A DNA stretch of 64,000 bases from Deltaproteobacteria bacterium (GCA_002691205.1 NZHD01000108.1:32818-96817); one strand, 5' to 3'; numbered from the stretch's first letter, positions 26,618-36,775 are shown. Made by a program: numbers and translations. Notes: generated from the letters alone by a model not told the origin.

Positions 26618-26724
26618 CCCGAATGTTTAAAGGAACCGGGAGGTTCGCGCCAGTCTCACCTTGCAGGCGCTCTCAGACTCAGCGAGACTCAAAGCCTTCT
26701 CGAAAAGTGAGGTCCTCCATAAAG

Positions 26725-29700
26725 ATGCTCGCCCTAGCCGACCACACTCGCTCGCGGCTTGTTTGCCTCCTCTTTTTGGTCTCAACGGGACTTGGAGGCT
26801 GCCTCCGAACTCCAATGCCCCCGGAGGTCATGCCTAAGGCCGCACCCAAGCTCCTTTCTGGCGCCTACCAACTTACTTTTGAGGGCCAAAGCTCGCAGGA
26901 AGCCTACTTCTCTCGCGACAGCCGAAATTTAATTTTTCAAAGCAAACGGGCAACCGAAAACGCCTCAGATCAAATCTACACCCTTGACCTTCAAAACGGC
27001 CTGACTCGAAGAGTTTCCCCGAGTCGAGGGGAAGCCATCTCCGGATTCTTTCACCCAGGCGGACGGCTTGCTCTCTTCTCCTCCACTTTTCCTGAGGCCC
27101 ATGGCGCGCCCCTTCTGCCGACGCCCCAAAATCCCCATATAGAGAATGCGACCCCTCCTCACTCATCGGACTACGATCGCCGATACGACATTTTCAGCGT
27201 CAGCCTCGAGCAAGACAGCCAAGCTTTACCCAAGAGACTCACGAACTCCACTGGCTATGATGGAGAGGCTTCTTGGTCTCCCAACGGCCGAAAAATAGTT
27301 TTTGCCTCAAATCGACATGTCTTCGAATCTGAAAACAGCATGGCGACAGACCCCCATTCGCAATCTTCTGAAAAGTCCGTTGATCTCTACATCATGGACT
27401 CAAGTGGCCGCAATGTTCGACGTCTTACAGAGTCACCGGGGTACGACGGACGACCTTTCTTTAGCCCAGGTGGAGATCGAATCATTTGGTCCCGAAGCTC
27501 TCCTGACGAATTAGGCTCTCAAATCCGAACGATGAACGTCGACGGATCAAACGTTATTCAAGTCACGCATCCTGATGCCGTGTCCCAAGCCCCTTTCTAT
27601 CACCCTTCAGGTGAGTACATCATCTTCAGTGCTGTTGGACTCAGTCACGAAAACTTTGAACTGTATATCGTCGATACTCTCGGGGACCAGCCTCCCGTGC
27701 GAGTCACGCATAGTTCTGAATTCAATGGTCTTCCGGCTTTCTCGCCATCAGGAGAGGAACTGGTTTGGACCCGTGCTCTCGCTGAAAAATCACCCCCTCA
27801 ATTATTCCGTGCGGAGTGGAACGACGCCCTAGCCCGTCGTCTCCTGAACCTACCTGCACGTAGCGGCCCTAGCGCGATACGGGCACTTCCTCTTCCTCTC
27901 GACCTTGACCCAAAGATCGATGCCAAAGATTTACGCAAACACGTTGAGTCACTCGCATCCCCTGTCACAGAAGGACGCCTCACAGGGACAGCCGGAGAAC
28001 GCATTGCCACCAGCTATGTCGCGCGCACCTTCCGCAAACTGGGCCTGGAGCCGGCGGGGGACAACGGTTCCTACTTCCAAAGCTTTGGCTTCACTGCGGG
28101 AGTATCTCTTGGATTAGACAATCAGCTAGAACTCTTTATCTCCGACTCATCAATCGGCCTGCCCCATCAAGTGGATACGGATTGGCGTCCTTTCGCGTTT
28201 TCCCGCGAAGGAACTGTCGAGCCGACTCAAGTGGTTTACGCCGGGTATGGAATTAAAGCTCCCGGAAACTCCGATCAGCGTGCCATTGATGACTATGATG
28301 GACTTGACGTTACCGGTCGATGGGTGCTCATCTTTCGTTACATGCCCGAGGACCTTTCTCCTGCGTCAAGGCAACATCTGCATCGATTCTCAAGTCTGCG
28401 TCATAAGGCGATGATTGCCAGAGATCAAGGAGCCAAGGGTTTACTGGTCATGAGCGGCCCAGCCTCCAGAGTTCGCGAAGAACTCGCACCCTTAAAATTC
28501 GATGTTTCTTTGGCCGGGAGTTCAATCACCACGATCTCTATCACCGACGAACTCGCCCAAAAAATCCTGACTCCTTCCGGAAGGAATCTAAAAGCGCTTC
28601 AGAAGCAAGCCGACTCCGACAGTGCTGAACTCGGCTTCTTGCTGCCCGATGTTACGCTATCGGCCACTGTCGAACTTGAACGGCAGCGAAAAACCGGCCG
28701 AAATGTAATCGGAAGACTACAAGTTGGCCCCTCGCCCAGCCGTGATTTTGTGATTCTCGGAGCTCATCTCGATCACTTAGGAGCAGGGGGCGGGTCGGGC
28801 TCACTCGCCAAGGAAAATGCAAAAGAGAAAATTCACCCGGGCGCGGATGACAATGCATCTGGAGTCGCAGCCCTTCTTGAAATAGCGCAGGAGCAATCGC
28901 AACTGCTTGCGAATGGCAATCTCACTGCGGAAAGAGATTTAGTCTTTGCGGCTTGGTCAGGCGAAGAGCTAGGTCTTCTAGGCTCAAACTTCTGGGTGGA
29001 TCACGCTATGAATCCACATCTTGCTCAATCTAAGCTTTCCGATCTTTCAATCGCATATTTAAATTTTGACATGGTTGGCCGGATGGATGGCAACGTTTCA
29101 ATCTTTGGCGTGGGATCTAGCCCGATTTGGCCACGAGAAATCGAGACAGCCAATGTGAATATCGGTCTACCCATCGTCGCGCGTCAGGAAAGCACCCTGC
29201 CCACTGATACGACCTCTTTTTACAGCCGAGAAGTCCCTGTCTTAGCCGCCTTCACCGGAGCTCATACGGATTACCATACGCCGACCGACACCCCTGAGAA
29301 ATTAAATTACGAAGGTTTGGAGAAGATCGCGATGCTTATGAGTAAGATCAGCATCTCTCTTGCCACCCAAAGCCTTCCTCCCCGCTTTCAGCCCGGGGAG
29401 TCCACTCAAAGAGGGCCTGTACGGGCTCACCTCCGCGCGTATCTCGGGACAGTACCCGACTACGCGAAGAGCGAAGTTATGGGTGTCTCTCTCTCAGGGG
29501 TCACACGAGATGGACCGGCAGAACGGGCCGGCCTACAGTCTGGAGATATCATCGTCGAACTCGCGGGTCGAAAAATTGAAAATATCTACGACTATACGTT
29601 TGCCATTGAAGCCCTCAAGATCGATGAGCCTATAAGTCTCAGCGTAGAACGAGAAGGTCAAATAAAAGAATTCACAGTGGTTCCGACTTCACGTGACTAA
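26725..29700 (+). CDS. Lipoprotein with TolB-like propeller, M28 peptidase and PDZ domains
   Basis: About 991 residues from the ATG at 26725, giving a lipoprotein signal LVCLLFLVSTGLGGCLRTP. Residues about 50-390 form a TolB/WD40-like propeller with blades of the kind SWSPNGRKIVFASNRH, FFSPGGDRIIWSRS, FYHPSGEYIIFSA and AFSPSGEELVWTR. Next come a PA domain insert and an M28 aminopeptidase with zinc ligands visible in LGAHLDHLG, GADDNASGVAALLE, WSGEELGLLGSNF, YLNFDMVGRMD and HTDYHTPTDTPEKLN. A C-terminal PDZ-like domain (GPAERAGLQSGDIIVELAGR) closes it. It is probably an envelope-anchored di-zinc aminopeptidase. The start of the older long frame (26623) lacks a signal peptide and is less likely. 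Confidence 0.88.
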   Translation: MLALADHTRSRLVCLLFLVSTGLGGCLRTPMPPEVMPKAAPKLLSGAYQLTFEGQSSQEAYFSRDSRNLIFQSKRATENASDQIYTLDLQNGLTRRVSPSRGEAISGFFHPGGRLALFSSTFPEAHGAPLLPTPQNPHIENATPPHSSDYDRRYDIFSVSLEQDSQALPKRLTNSTGYDGEASWSPNGRKIVFASNRHVFESENSMATDPHSQSSEKSVDLYIMDSSGRNVRRLTESPGYDGRPFFSPGGDRIIWSRSSPDELGSQIRTMNVDGSNVIQVTHPDAVSQAPFYHPSGEYIIFSAVGLSHENFELYIVDTLGDQPPVRVTHSSEFNGLPAFSPSGEELVWTRALAEKSPPQLFRAEWNDALARRLLNLPARSGPSAIRALPLPLDLDPKIDAKDLRKHVESLASPVTEGRLTGTAGERIATSYVARTFRKLGLEPAGDNGSYFQSFGFTAGVSLGLDNQLELFISDSSIGLPHQVDTDWRPFAFSREGTVEPTQVVYAGYGIKAPGNSDQRAIDDYDGLDVTGRWVLIFRYMPEDLSPASRQHLHRFSSLRHKAMIARDQGAKGLLVMSGPASRVREELAPLKFDVSLAGSSITTISITDELAQKILTPSGRNLKALQKQADSDSAELGFLLPDVTLSATVELERQRKTGRNVIGRLQVGPSPSRDFVILGAHLDHLGAGGGSGSLAKENAKEKIHPGADDNASGVAALLEIAQEQSQLLANGNLTAERDLVFAAWSGEELGLLGSNFWVDHAMNPHLAQSKLSDLSIAYLNFDMVGRMDGNVSIFGVGSSPIWPREIETANVNIGLPIVARQESTLPTDTTSFYSREVPVLAAFTGAHTDYHTPTDTPEKLNYEGLEKIAMLMSKISISLATQSLPPRFQPGESTQRGPVRAHLRAYLGTVPDYAKSEVMGVSLSGVTRDGPAERAGLQSGDIIVELAGRKIENIYDYTFAIEALKIDEPISLSVEREGQIKEFTVVPTSRD

Positions 29701-29763
29701 GATCAGCTCCGATTCACCCATGGGCTATTCAGTCGCAGTACGAAGGGCCACCCATCCTGTTGA

Positions 29764-30417
29764 CTAGTCGAGTTCGCTCTCTTCAGCTTCTTTTATAAAT
29801 TGAAGCTCTTCGATGGCGTCCTCAAGAGCCTCAAGCATTTCAGGTTCAGTCGCCCGTTTCGATCGAAGCTTTAAAATCGGAATCAAACCCGTAAAGGAAG
29901 ATTCGGCCAGAACGTCGAGCGCCTCTAGGCGTATCTCTAAAGACGGGTCGTCCATCGCTCGAAGGAGAGGCTCACGAACATCGGCTTCGCCTTCAAACAT
30001 TGAGAGACCAGCAATCGCATCGAGCTTTAGGTCATTGGAGGACGATCGATCAATCACTAAGGCAAAAGCAGAAACAGCAGTTGGTCCTCCCTGATCTTCA
30101 AAATCGAGCATTTGATCCATGACCTCCCCCTCATCACCTGAAGCGAGGGCCGAATCTAGGTATCTCAAAACGGTCTCAGGCTCTGCTTGCTTGTCCGCCG
30201 CTTCACCGGGCATCTCCAAATCAACTGTTTCGCCGGTCAAGTCAGCCTCTTCCAGAGAAGAGCCTCGAAGATTAAATGAACGCCGGAAATTCTCACGGTC
30301 TTCAGAGATACTGAGCGGGCTTCGGTCGGATGAATCCGAGCATCCCACGACCATCCCAAAGAAAAGAAACACGAGCACGAAGAGACAAGAATGAAGGCTT
30401 ATACCCTTTTTAAACAC
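29764..30417 (-). CDS. HEAT-repeat-like lipoprotein
   Basis: About 217 residues from a GTG at 30417 preceded by AAGGAAG at the right distance; this start yields a clean lipoprotein signal, LFVLVFLFFGMVVGCSDSSD. The mature chain is strongly acidic. From about residue 95 it shows two or three HEAT-like helical repeats (DAIAGLSMFEGEADVREPLL, RAMDDPSLEIRLEALDVLAE and so on), a scaffold for protein contacts. No catalytic motif is seen. It converges with the M28 peptidase gene, 64 bp away. Confidence 0.65.
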   Translation of the reverse strand: MFKKGISLHSCLFVLVFLFFGMVVGCSDSSDRSPLSISEDRENFRRSFNLRGSSLEEADLTGETVDLEMPGEAADKQAEPETVLRYLDSALASGDEGEVMDQMLDFEDQGGPTAVSAFALVIDRSSSNDLKLDAIAGLSMFEGEADVREPLLRAMDDPSLEIRLEALDVLAESSFTGLIPILKLRSKRATEPEMLEALEDAIEELQFIKEAEESELD

Positions 30418-30725
30418 GAGACTTCCTTTCTGCGGAAATCTATTTGATTCGATGACACCAAAGACACTCCTCAAGCATATCCAAATGCCACGTTCCCGTG
30501 AAAATAATCTCACTCAGAGTGCCTTGGAATATTGGATAAATGGGAGATCAGATAAAAGTGCAGGAACGCTTCCAGTTTACGAATAAATGATGATGTTCCC
30601 CTAGGGCGCGGGCTTTCACGTGTTGCCCTTCGACTCCACCCATCGAGGAAGAATGATTGAATACACTTGAAGGCTTGGCTCCAAGCCGCCAAACTCTCTA
30701 GAGCAATCAGTAAGGAGGAGGAGAA

Positions 30726-31133
30726 ATGGCCATCGAAGGCGGATGTTATTGTGGGGCGCTGCGCTTTAGTGCGGACGGAGAACCCGCTTTTAAAGCTCAA
30801 TGCCACTGTCGCGAATGCCAATACCTCTCGGGCGGCGCTCCCAACTATCTTATCGGGATGACGGAAAGTGGGTTTTCGTATCAAGTCGGTACGCCTAAAA
30901 GTTTTCAGCGAAGCGATCTAGACGCTCCGGTCACGCGAGAATTCTGCGCAGAGTGCGGCACCCATTTAGTCAGCAAAGCGCCCGGCGCACCTGGGCTTGT
31001 GTTTATAAAAGTGGGAACGCTTGACGACCCGGGGTTCTTTGACCAACCTCAAATGGCTATTTTTACAAGCGACAAGCAAAGTTTCCACCAAATTCCAGAT
31101 GGCCTCGCGTGTTTCGAGAAAAGTCCCAACTGA
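30726..31133 (+). CDS. GFA/CENP-V domain protein
   Basis: A 135-residue protein with the GFA zinc-binding pattern: GGCYCGALRFSADG, then CHCRECQYLSGG (CxC-x2-C) and FCAECGTHLVSK (CxxC). The fold was named after a glutathione-dependent formaldehyde-activating enzyme, but most members have no demonstrated activity. The ATG has an excellent ribosome-binding site (GGAGGAGGAG). It precedes a PPOX-fold protein by 61 bp on the same strand. Confidence 0.9.
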   Translation: MAIEGGCYCGALRFSADGEPAFKAQCHCRECQYLSGGAPNYLIGMTESGFSYQVGTPKSFQRSDLDAPVTREFCAECGTHLVSKAPGAPGLVFIKVGTLDDPGFFDQPQMAIFTSDKQSFHQIPDGLACFEKSPN

Positions 31134-31194
31134 CGAAATTCGTTGCCTTCTGAGTACGTTTAAAATCATTTTTTAAAGGAGATACAAACCCTCG

Positions 31195-31644
31195 ATGAAC
31201 CGAATTAGTGCCCACAGCGCTTGGCCCAAACCACAGATCGAGGATTTCCTCAGCACCTACGTAGCTCCCATACGGATCGCGGCCCAATCGGGAAGTGGCT
31301 TCCCACAAATCTGCTCACTCTGGTTTCGCTACGAAGATGAGCGTATTTTGTGTGCAACAAAAAGCAGTTCTCGAATTGTAAGGCTCCTTGAAAAGGAAGC
31401 GCGATGTGCATTCGAACTCGCCCCTAACGAACCTCCCTACTTCGGCGTTCGAGGTCGAGGGATAGCGAAAATCGAAAGCGCAGGCGCCGATACGCTTCTG
31501 TCTAGTCTCATCGACCGCTATCTCGGCAGTCGGGACTCAGATCTAGCTCGTTGGCTTCTAAGCCAAGTTGAAAACGAAGTCTCCATCTCTATTGAAATAG
31601 ACTGGATTTCTTCATGGGATTACTCGGAGCGGATGGAAAAATAA
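31195..31644 (+). CDS. Pyridoxamine 5'-phosphate oxidase-fold flavoprotein
   Basis: The 149-residue protein has the split-barrel PPOX layout: GFPQICSLWFRYEDERILCA, then TKSSSRIVRLLEKEARCAFE, and a C-terminal strand ISIEIDWISSWDYSERM. Such proteins bind FMN, F420 or heme; which one applies here cannot be determined. No pyridoxine-specific substrate residues were recognised, so a PdxH role is unlikely. AAAGGAG lies about 13 bases before the ATG, a long spacing. It sits between the GFA gene and the membrane-bound aldo-keto reductase gene, all on the same strand. Confidence 0.75.
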   Translation: MNRISAHSAWPKPQIEDFLSTYVAPIRIAAQSGSGFPQICSLWFRYEDERILCATKSSSRIVRLLEKEARCAFELAPNEPPYFGVRGRGIAKIESAGADTLLSSLIDRYLGSRDSDLARWLLSQVENEVSISIEIDWISSWDYSERMEK

Positions 31645-31701
31645 ACTCAACGGAGAGCGAACAATGAAATCGAAGCTGCTTACTCTGTAAAGGATATTCA
31701 T

Positions 31702-33162
31702 TTGGGACGAATCGCTCTCTTTTCATGGCTCATCACTCTTGGATTCTGTTACTTCCTTCTAGGGGGCTATCTCGGCCACCTCCTTGAGGGCTATGATGCC
31801 TCTCGTCTTTCTCTTCTCCCGCTCGGAATCACCGGAGCAGCCCTCCTTGCGAGCCTGATTCTCACTGTTCAATGGGCCAAGTCCACAAGCCCCTCAAAAC
31901 CCACACCCTCGACTCGACGGAGTTTTCTCTTTGGAAGTCTCGGCGCAGCAGGCGGGATACTCTCAGGGGTATTTGCAGCACTCGCAAAAAACAGAAGATG
32001 GTATTCGGTCACTGGCCAGAACATATTTATGGTCAAGCCGCCCTACGCCTCCAATCAATATGATTCAAAGTGGAGCGGCGCTCGGATTGAAAACTACAGA
32101 CGACTCGGTCGCACAGACTGTCTGGTTTCGGATATCTCTCTCGGCACCGGTTCCTCAACAGGAGGCCGTCTCACGCCGGCCGTCGCCCGAGAAGCCATCG
32201 ACCGAGGAATGAACTATTTCGATACCGCCCCCGACTACGCAAGCTCGGGTTCCGAGCAAGTCCTGGGCGAAGCCATCCAAGGCGTGCGGGATCAGATTTT
32301 TCTCGCCACAAAATTTTGCACACCACGCGGGCATCTCGGACCAGGCACATCCGTAGACGATTATATGAAGGCTGTAGATGGAAGCCTCTCTCGCCTCAAC
32401 ACGGATCATGTCGATCTCGTCCATATCCACTCCTGCGATACCATCGACCGGCTGCTCGACGAAAATGCGCACGAAGCCTTTGATCGACTGAAGGAGCAGG
32501 GAAAAGTAAGATTCCTCGGCGTCTCCACCCACACTCCTGACCTTGAAACCATCGCTAGCGCTGCCATTGAAAGCGATCGCTTCGATGTAATGATGCTCGC
32601 TTACCACTATGGTGCCTGGCCAGAGATAGGCAATCTCATAGACCGAGCCTCAGAGAGAGACATTGGAGTTGTGGCGATGAAAACGCTGCGCGGAGGGCTT
32701 CACAAGGGACTGCTCGACATAGATCAGTCACCTGATTCGTTTACTCAAGCGTCTTTCAAGTGGGTACTCTCAAACCCCAGTGTTTCATGTCTTGTCATCT
32801 CTCTCTGGCAGCAGGCGCAGATTGACGAGTTCTTTTATGCATCGGGGTCGGAGCTCAATCGAAATGATTACGCGGTCCTTGAGAAGTACGAAAAGCTAAC
32901 TCGCGAGACGCAATGTCGCCCGCACTGTGGATCGTGCCTTTCATCTTGCCCTGAAGAGTTAGCCATCGACGACATACTTCGTCATCGAAGCTATTTTGAA
33001 AATTTCGGTGCCGAGAAAGAGGCCATGAACCTGTATGCCAATCTTCAAAAGAAGGCCGACGCCTGCATCACATGTGACGCGCCCTGCCAAACCGCATGTC
33101 CATCTGGGATAGACATTCCCAAAAGAACTCGAGGCGCTCACGCACTCTTAAATTTCGGCTAG
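31702..33162 (+). CDS. Membrane-anchored aldo-keto reductase with C-terminal cysteine clusters
   Basis: The 486-residue protein starts at a TTG (AAGGAT 8 bases upstream). Two membrane helices span about 3-25 and 40-58, followed by a twin-arginine-like STRRSFLFGSLGAAGG (70-85) and another hydrophobic stretch. Residues about 105-400 are an aldo-keto reductase barrel with the expected catalytic set: NYFDTAPDYASSG (Asp, Tyr), FLATKFC (Lys) and DLVHIHSC (His). The C-terminus has two clusters, CRPHCGSCLSSCPEEL and CITCDAPCQTACPSGIDIPK, of the kind that bind [4Fe-4S] in ferredoxin-like AKRs. A membrane redox role is inferred; membrane topology is unclear. Confidence 0.8.
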   Translation: MGRIALFSWLITLGFCYFLLGGYLGHLLEGYDASRLSLLPLGITGAALLASLILTVQWAKSTSPSKPTPSTRRSFLFGSLGAAGGILSGVFAALAKNRRWYSVTGQNIFMVKPPYASNQYDSKWSGARIENYRRLGRTDCLVSDISLGTGSSTGGRLTPAVAREAIDRGMNYFDTAPDYASSGSEQVLGEAIQGVRDQIFLATKFCTPRGHLGPGTSVDDYMKAVDGSLSRLNTDHVDLVHIHSCDTIDRLLDENAHEAFDRLKEQGKVRFLGVSTHTPDLETIASAAIESDRFDVMMLAYHYGAWPEIGNLIDRASERDIGVVAMKTLRGGLHKGLLDIDQSPDSFTQASFKWVLSNPSVSCLVISLWQQAQIDEFFYASGSELNRNDYAVLEKYEKLTRETQCRPHCGSCLSSCPEELAIDDILRHRSYFENFGAEKEAMNLYANLQKKADACITCDAPCQTACPSGIDIPKRTRGAHALLNFG

Positions 33163-33329
33163 CCACCCCCCTCTGCCCTATCGAAGGCCTGCCGGACTAC
33201 TTAAGCCGCCTCCCCGGTCAATCGAGACAAACAATTGCGTCTAAGTGTGCATAGAAATTCTGATCGATTCGCGAGCCGACTCCTTTTGTAAAAGAAGTTA
33301 ACCGTAAGTCGTATTCGAGACTGGAGACG

Positions 33330-34970
33330 TCAGGCCAGCTGAAAGCCTTTGTATTCTGAATCTGCAACGTCACGGCAGATCTCCACATAGGGCGGGAACC
33401 CAAGATAGGGCATAAACACCCTTGGCTTCCCGGGCACATTGGCCCCCAAGTACCATGAGTTACAAGTAGGGAAGATAGTCTGGTCAGCAAGCTCGTTAAC
33501 ATGAGTGACCCATTCTTCCTCGGCGTCAAACTTCGGCTCGATTCTGACGAGCCCCGCTCTTTTCATATAGACCATACAATCAGAGATCCACTCAACATGT
33601 TGTTCAATGGACTGGACCATATTGGACAAGACCGAAGGACTGCCAGGCCCGGTAACGATAAATAGATTAGGAAACCCCTCAGTGGCTAATCCTAGATACG
33701 TACGGGGACCTTCCTTCCATTTATCTGCCAACGTTAGACCCTCTCGTCCTTTGATCTCAACCTTAGATAGAGCTCCAGTCATCGCATCAAAGCCCGTAGC
33801 CAGAATTAAATCGTCACAGGCATAGACCTTTCCAGAAACGCTCACCCCTTCAGGCACAATCTTGTCGATGGGTGACTGGCTAATGTCGACAAGCTTCACG
33901 TTAGAGCGGTTGTATGTGCTGAAATAATTTGTATCTACGCATAAGCGTTTACAACCAACCATTGTGCTGGGCGATAACGCATCAGCGACCTCAGGGTCAC
34001 TCACTTCCTCACGGATCTTACGTCTAACAAAATCCGCCGCTAACTCATTGAGCGCAGGGTCCGTCGTCAGGCCGGGAACGCCATTTAGGAAGGTAATGCC
34101 ACCATAGTCCCAACGCTCCTGCAAAGATTCCTCAACCTCTTGGCGAGTCGGAATGCGTTCGGGATCAGCATGAGCTGACGGAGGAAAGGGATCCACAATG
34201 CCGAACCCTTGAGATCTTCCTTCTGCTCTAAATTCAGGATAACGAGATTTAACCTCTTGAACATAACTCTCTTCGAGAGGTCGGTTTCCGGCAGGAATGG
34301 AAAAGTTGGGAGTACGCTGAAACACATGGAGCATTTTTGCCTGTTCCGCGATTACCGGGATACTTTGAATCGCAGAAGATCCCGTTCCAATAATCGCAAC
34401 TCGACGACCCGTAAAATCAATCGGCTCATGCGGCCAATGGCCGGTGTGATAGCAGGACCCCGAGAAATCACTCATACCTTCAAAATGAGGTGTATTGACC
34501 GAAGAGAGACACCCTGTGGCCATCACTAGAAATTGACATGAAAAAGTTTGGCCACTTGAAGTTTCCACACACCACTTAGACTCATTTTGATCAAAATCTG
34601 CGGATTGGACTCGCGTGTTGAATTGAATATCTCGCAATAAATCGAACCGCTCACTGACATGCTCTAAGTAACGTAGAATTTCGGGCTGAGTCGCATACCG
34701 CTCCGTCCATTCCCATTCCTGCTGCAGTTCCTCCGAGAACTGATAGGAGTACTCCATGCTTTCGACGTCGCATCGGGCCCCAGGGTATCGGTTCCAATAC
34801 CATGTTCCGCCTACTCCATCGCCGGCCTCAAGAACTCGGGCGGAAATCCCCAAGCCCCTCAGCCGATGCAGCATGTACAACCCGGCAAACCCCGCACCCA
34901 CCACAAGCGCTTCCGAAAAAGGTTGCGAGGTATCTGCGTTTATCTTTTTTTCCTCAATCACAGAACTCAT
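33330..34970 (-). CDS. Flavin-containing Baeyer-Villiger-type monooxygenase
   Basis: The 546-residue protein has both Rossmann motifs, GAGFAGLYMLHRLRGLG (FAD) and IGTGSSAIQSIPVIA (NADPH), the GTWYWNRYPGARCDVESMEY block, and the BVMO fingerprint FSGSCYHTGHWPHEP (FxGxxxHTxxWP). It is a class B flavoprotein monooxygenase that would insert oxygen next to a ketone to make esters or lactones using NADPH and O2; relatives include cyclohexanone and phenylacetone monooxygenases. Substrate unknown. No hydrolase partner is adjacent, although an alpha/beta hydrolase lies at 42.4 kb. Confidence 0.93.
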   Translation of the reverse strand: MSSVIEEKKINADTSQPFSEALVVGAGFAGLYMLHRLRGLGISARVLEAGDGVGGTWYWNRYPGARCDVESMEYSYQFSEELQQEWEWTERYATQPEILRYLEHVSERFDLLRDIQFNTRVQSADFDQNESKWCVETSSGQTFSCQFLVMATGCLSSVNTPHFEGMSDFSGSCYHTGHWPHEPIDFTGRRVAIIGTGSSAIQSIPVIAEQAKMLHVFQRTPNFSIPAGNRPLEESYVQEVKSRYPEFRAEGRSQGFGIVDPFPPSAHADPERIPTRQEVEESLQERWDYGGITFLNGVPGLTTDPALNELAADFVRRKIREEVSDPEVADALSPSTMVGCKRLCVDTNYFSTYNRSNVKLVDISQSPIDKIVPEGVSVSGKVYACDDLILATGFDAMTGALSKVEIKGREGLTLADKWKEGPRTYLGLATEGFPNLFIVTGPGSPSVLSNMVQSIEQHVEWISDCMVYMKRAGLVRIEPKFDAEEEWVTHVNELADQTIFPTCNSWYLGANVPGKPRVFMPYLGFPPYVEICRDVADSEYKGFQLA

Positions 34971-35276
34971 CTTTTAGTCCCTCTCCGCCTAAGCACAGAC
35001 AGCCTTCAAGAAAAGAGTCACTCGAAGTCTACAAATATGAGCGAAATTATCTCTTTAAATAGCGCCTCCAATCATACCAATACGAAAGCCAAGACATCTA
35101 GGATAAATCGCTTTTTATACTCATTCATTTACGGCTCAGACCTCCGAAAACGCATAAGTTCTTTGTTCTGGTTTAATCCTAGAGACTTCGAATCATTGAC
35201 TTGCCGGCTTCTCCAAGTCCAGCCATCATTGACGCGAAATCAAAAATGAACACGTCTTCAGAAAGAGAATGCGAAC
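34971..35276. other. Intergenic region between BVMO and mtnP
   Basis: A divergent spacer of about 300 bp between the BVMO and mtnP start codons. A short forward frame (35037-35249) begins MSEIISLNSASNHTN but has no ribosome-binding site or recognisable domain. It presumably holds the two promoters; I see no strong -10/-35 pair or dyad. Confidence 0.4.
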
Positions 35277-36167
35277 ATGAAAGAAATGCACCCTAATCCA
35301 CTGCTTGCCATCATCGGGGGGAGCGGACTTTACGAAATTCCAGGACTAACGAATACCGAATGGCGTGAAGTCCAAAGCCCTTGGGGGCAACCTTCCGATG
35401 CTCTCCTTTTCGGACGTCTTGGTGACACCCAGCTCGTCTTTCTGCCTCGACATGGACGCGGTCATTCTCTCAGTCCTTCCGAGATTAACTATCGAGCTAA
35501 CATCGACGCACTCAAGAGATCAGGTGTGACCGATATTCTTTCCATGTCAGCAGTGGGGTCTTTCAGGGATGAACTTGCGCCCGGGGAATTTGTCGTATGC
35601 GATCAATTCATCGACCGAACTTTTGCTCGCGAAAAAACTTTTTTCGGGGATGGAGTCGTAGCTCATGTCTCAATGTCTAACCCGGTCAATGCCCGACTAG
35701 GAGACTGGTGCGAAGAGTCCTGCAAGGAATCGAAAATTCCTTTGCATCGCGGCGGCACATACTTGGCCATGGAGGGCCCCCAGTTCTCAACTCTCGCCGA
35801 ATCCAACCTCTATCGGCAATGGGGTTGCGATGTCATTGGGATGACTAACATGCCCGAAGCTAAACTGGCACGAGAAGCCGAAATTCCATACTGCACGGTG
35901 GCGATGGTGACCGATTATGACTGCTGGCATCCCGATCACGATAACGTCACGATGGACGCCATCATGGCAACGGTTCAAGAAAATGTTGGAAATGCTCGAA
36001 ATCTAATCGCCGCGCTTGCTCCTCGAATGAGTAAAAGGCCGGCTATCTGCCCCTCAGGAGATGATCGAGCGCTTGAAGGTACCATCATCACGGCTCCTGA
36101 AAGTCGAAATAAGAAGCGAATCAATATGCTCGATGCTGTCGCTGGCCGCGTGCTTAATAACCAGTAA
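35277..36167 (+). CDS. mtnP: S-methyl-5'-thioadenosine phosphorylase
   Basis: A 296-residue purine-phosphorylase of the MTAP type: [15 protein letters not shown] carries the phosphate loop, then [40 protein letters not shown] and [20 protein letters not shown], and the Asp in VTDYDCWH. These are the blocks that define MTAP and distinguish it from nucleoside phosphorylase. It splits methylthioadenosine with phosphate into adenine and 5-methylthioribose 1-phosphate. The next gene, 19 bp downstream, is apt, which recovers the adenine, so the pair forms a salvage operon. No mtnA or other methionine-salvage gene is present here. Confidence 0.93.
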   Translation: MKEMHPNPLLAIIGGSGLYEIPGLTNTEWREVQSPWGQPSDALLFGRLGDTQLVFLPRHGRGHSLSPSEINYRANIDALKRSGVTDILSMSAVGSFRDELAPGEFVVCDQFIDRTFAREKTFFGDGVVAHVSMSNPVNARLGDWCEESCKESKIPLHRGGTYLAMEGPQFSTLAESNLYRQWGCDVIGMTNMPEAKLAREAEIPYCTVAMVTDYDCWHPDHDNVTMDAIMATVQENVGNARNLIAALAPRMSKRPAICPSGDDRALEGTIITAPESRNKKRINMLDAVAGRVLNNQ

Positions 36168-36186
36168 AGAGAGGCTAAAGCTATCA

Positions 36187-36714
36187 ATGGAACTTGCAAA
36201 ACTTGTTCGCACGATCCCAGACTATCCCAAAAAAGGAATCCTCTTTCGAGACATTACGACTCTCATCGAGAACGCAGAGGGATTTAAAGAGTCCATCAAC
36301 CGGTTGGTCGATCCACTCCGCAGCGTCGACGTCACACGTGTCGCGGGTATTGAAGCACGGGGATTTGTATTGGGAGGAGCCGTTGCCGAGCGACTCTCGG
36401 TGGGATTTATCGCCGTTCGTAAAAAGGGAAAACTCCCGTGGACCACTCATTCTGTCGAATATGAACTGGAATACGGGGTGGACGAAATGGAAATTCACAC
36501 CGACAGCGTTAACCCTGGCGATCGGGTCGTCATCGTTGATGACTTAATTGCGACCGGCGGAAGCGCAGCCGCCGCCATCGAACTCGTACGCCGAGCCGGA
36601 GGCGAAGTGATCGGGGCTAGTTTTGTGATCGATCTTCCTGATCTGGGCGGTCGGAAGAAAATTGAAGCATTGGGAGTTCCCGTGCATGCCCTCATCGAAT
36701 TCGAAGGCGACTAA
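36187..36714 (+). CDS. apt: Adenine phosphoribosyltransferase
   Basis: 175 residues from the ATG at 36187; longer in-frame starts run into mtnP and add no homology. Features are [20 protein letters not shown] at the N-terminus, [20 protein letters not shown], and the PRPP-binding loop [18 protein letters not shown]. It converts adenine and PRPP to AMP and pyrophosphate. It directly follows mtnP on the same strand, so adenine released from methylthioadenosine is recycled to AMP. Confidence 0.93.
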   Translation: MELAKLVRTIPDYPKKGILFRDITTLIENAEGFKESINRLVDPLRSVDVTRVAGIEARGFVLGGAVAERLSVGFIAVRKKGKLPWTTHSVEYELEYGVDEMEIHTDSVNPGDRVVIVDDLIATGGSAAAAIELVRRAGGEVIGASFVIDLPDLGGRKKIEALGVPVHALIEFEGD

Positions 36715-36775
36715 CTCTCGAATTCATTGCCCCTATGAGAGCAACCTTATGGAACGCACCCTACACGAAAAATGT

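Noticed and set aside
35037..35249. Short forward frame between BVMO and mtnP
   Set aside because: No ribosome-binding site and no recognisable domain; the region looks like a divergent promoter spacer.
34866..35249. 127-codon forward frame across the BVMO start
   Set aside because: The first half lies opposite the BVMO FAD-binding region; no family resemblance.
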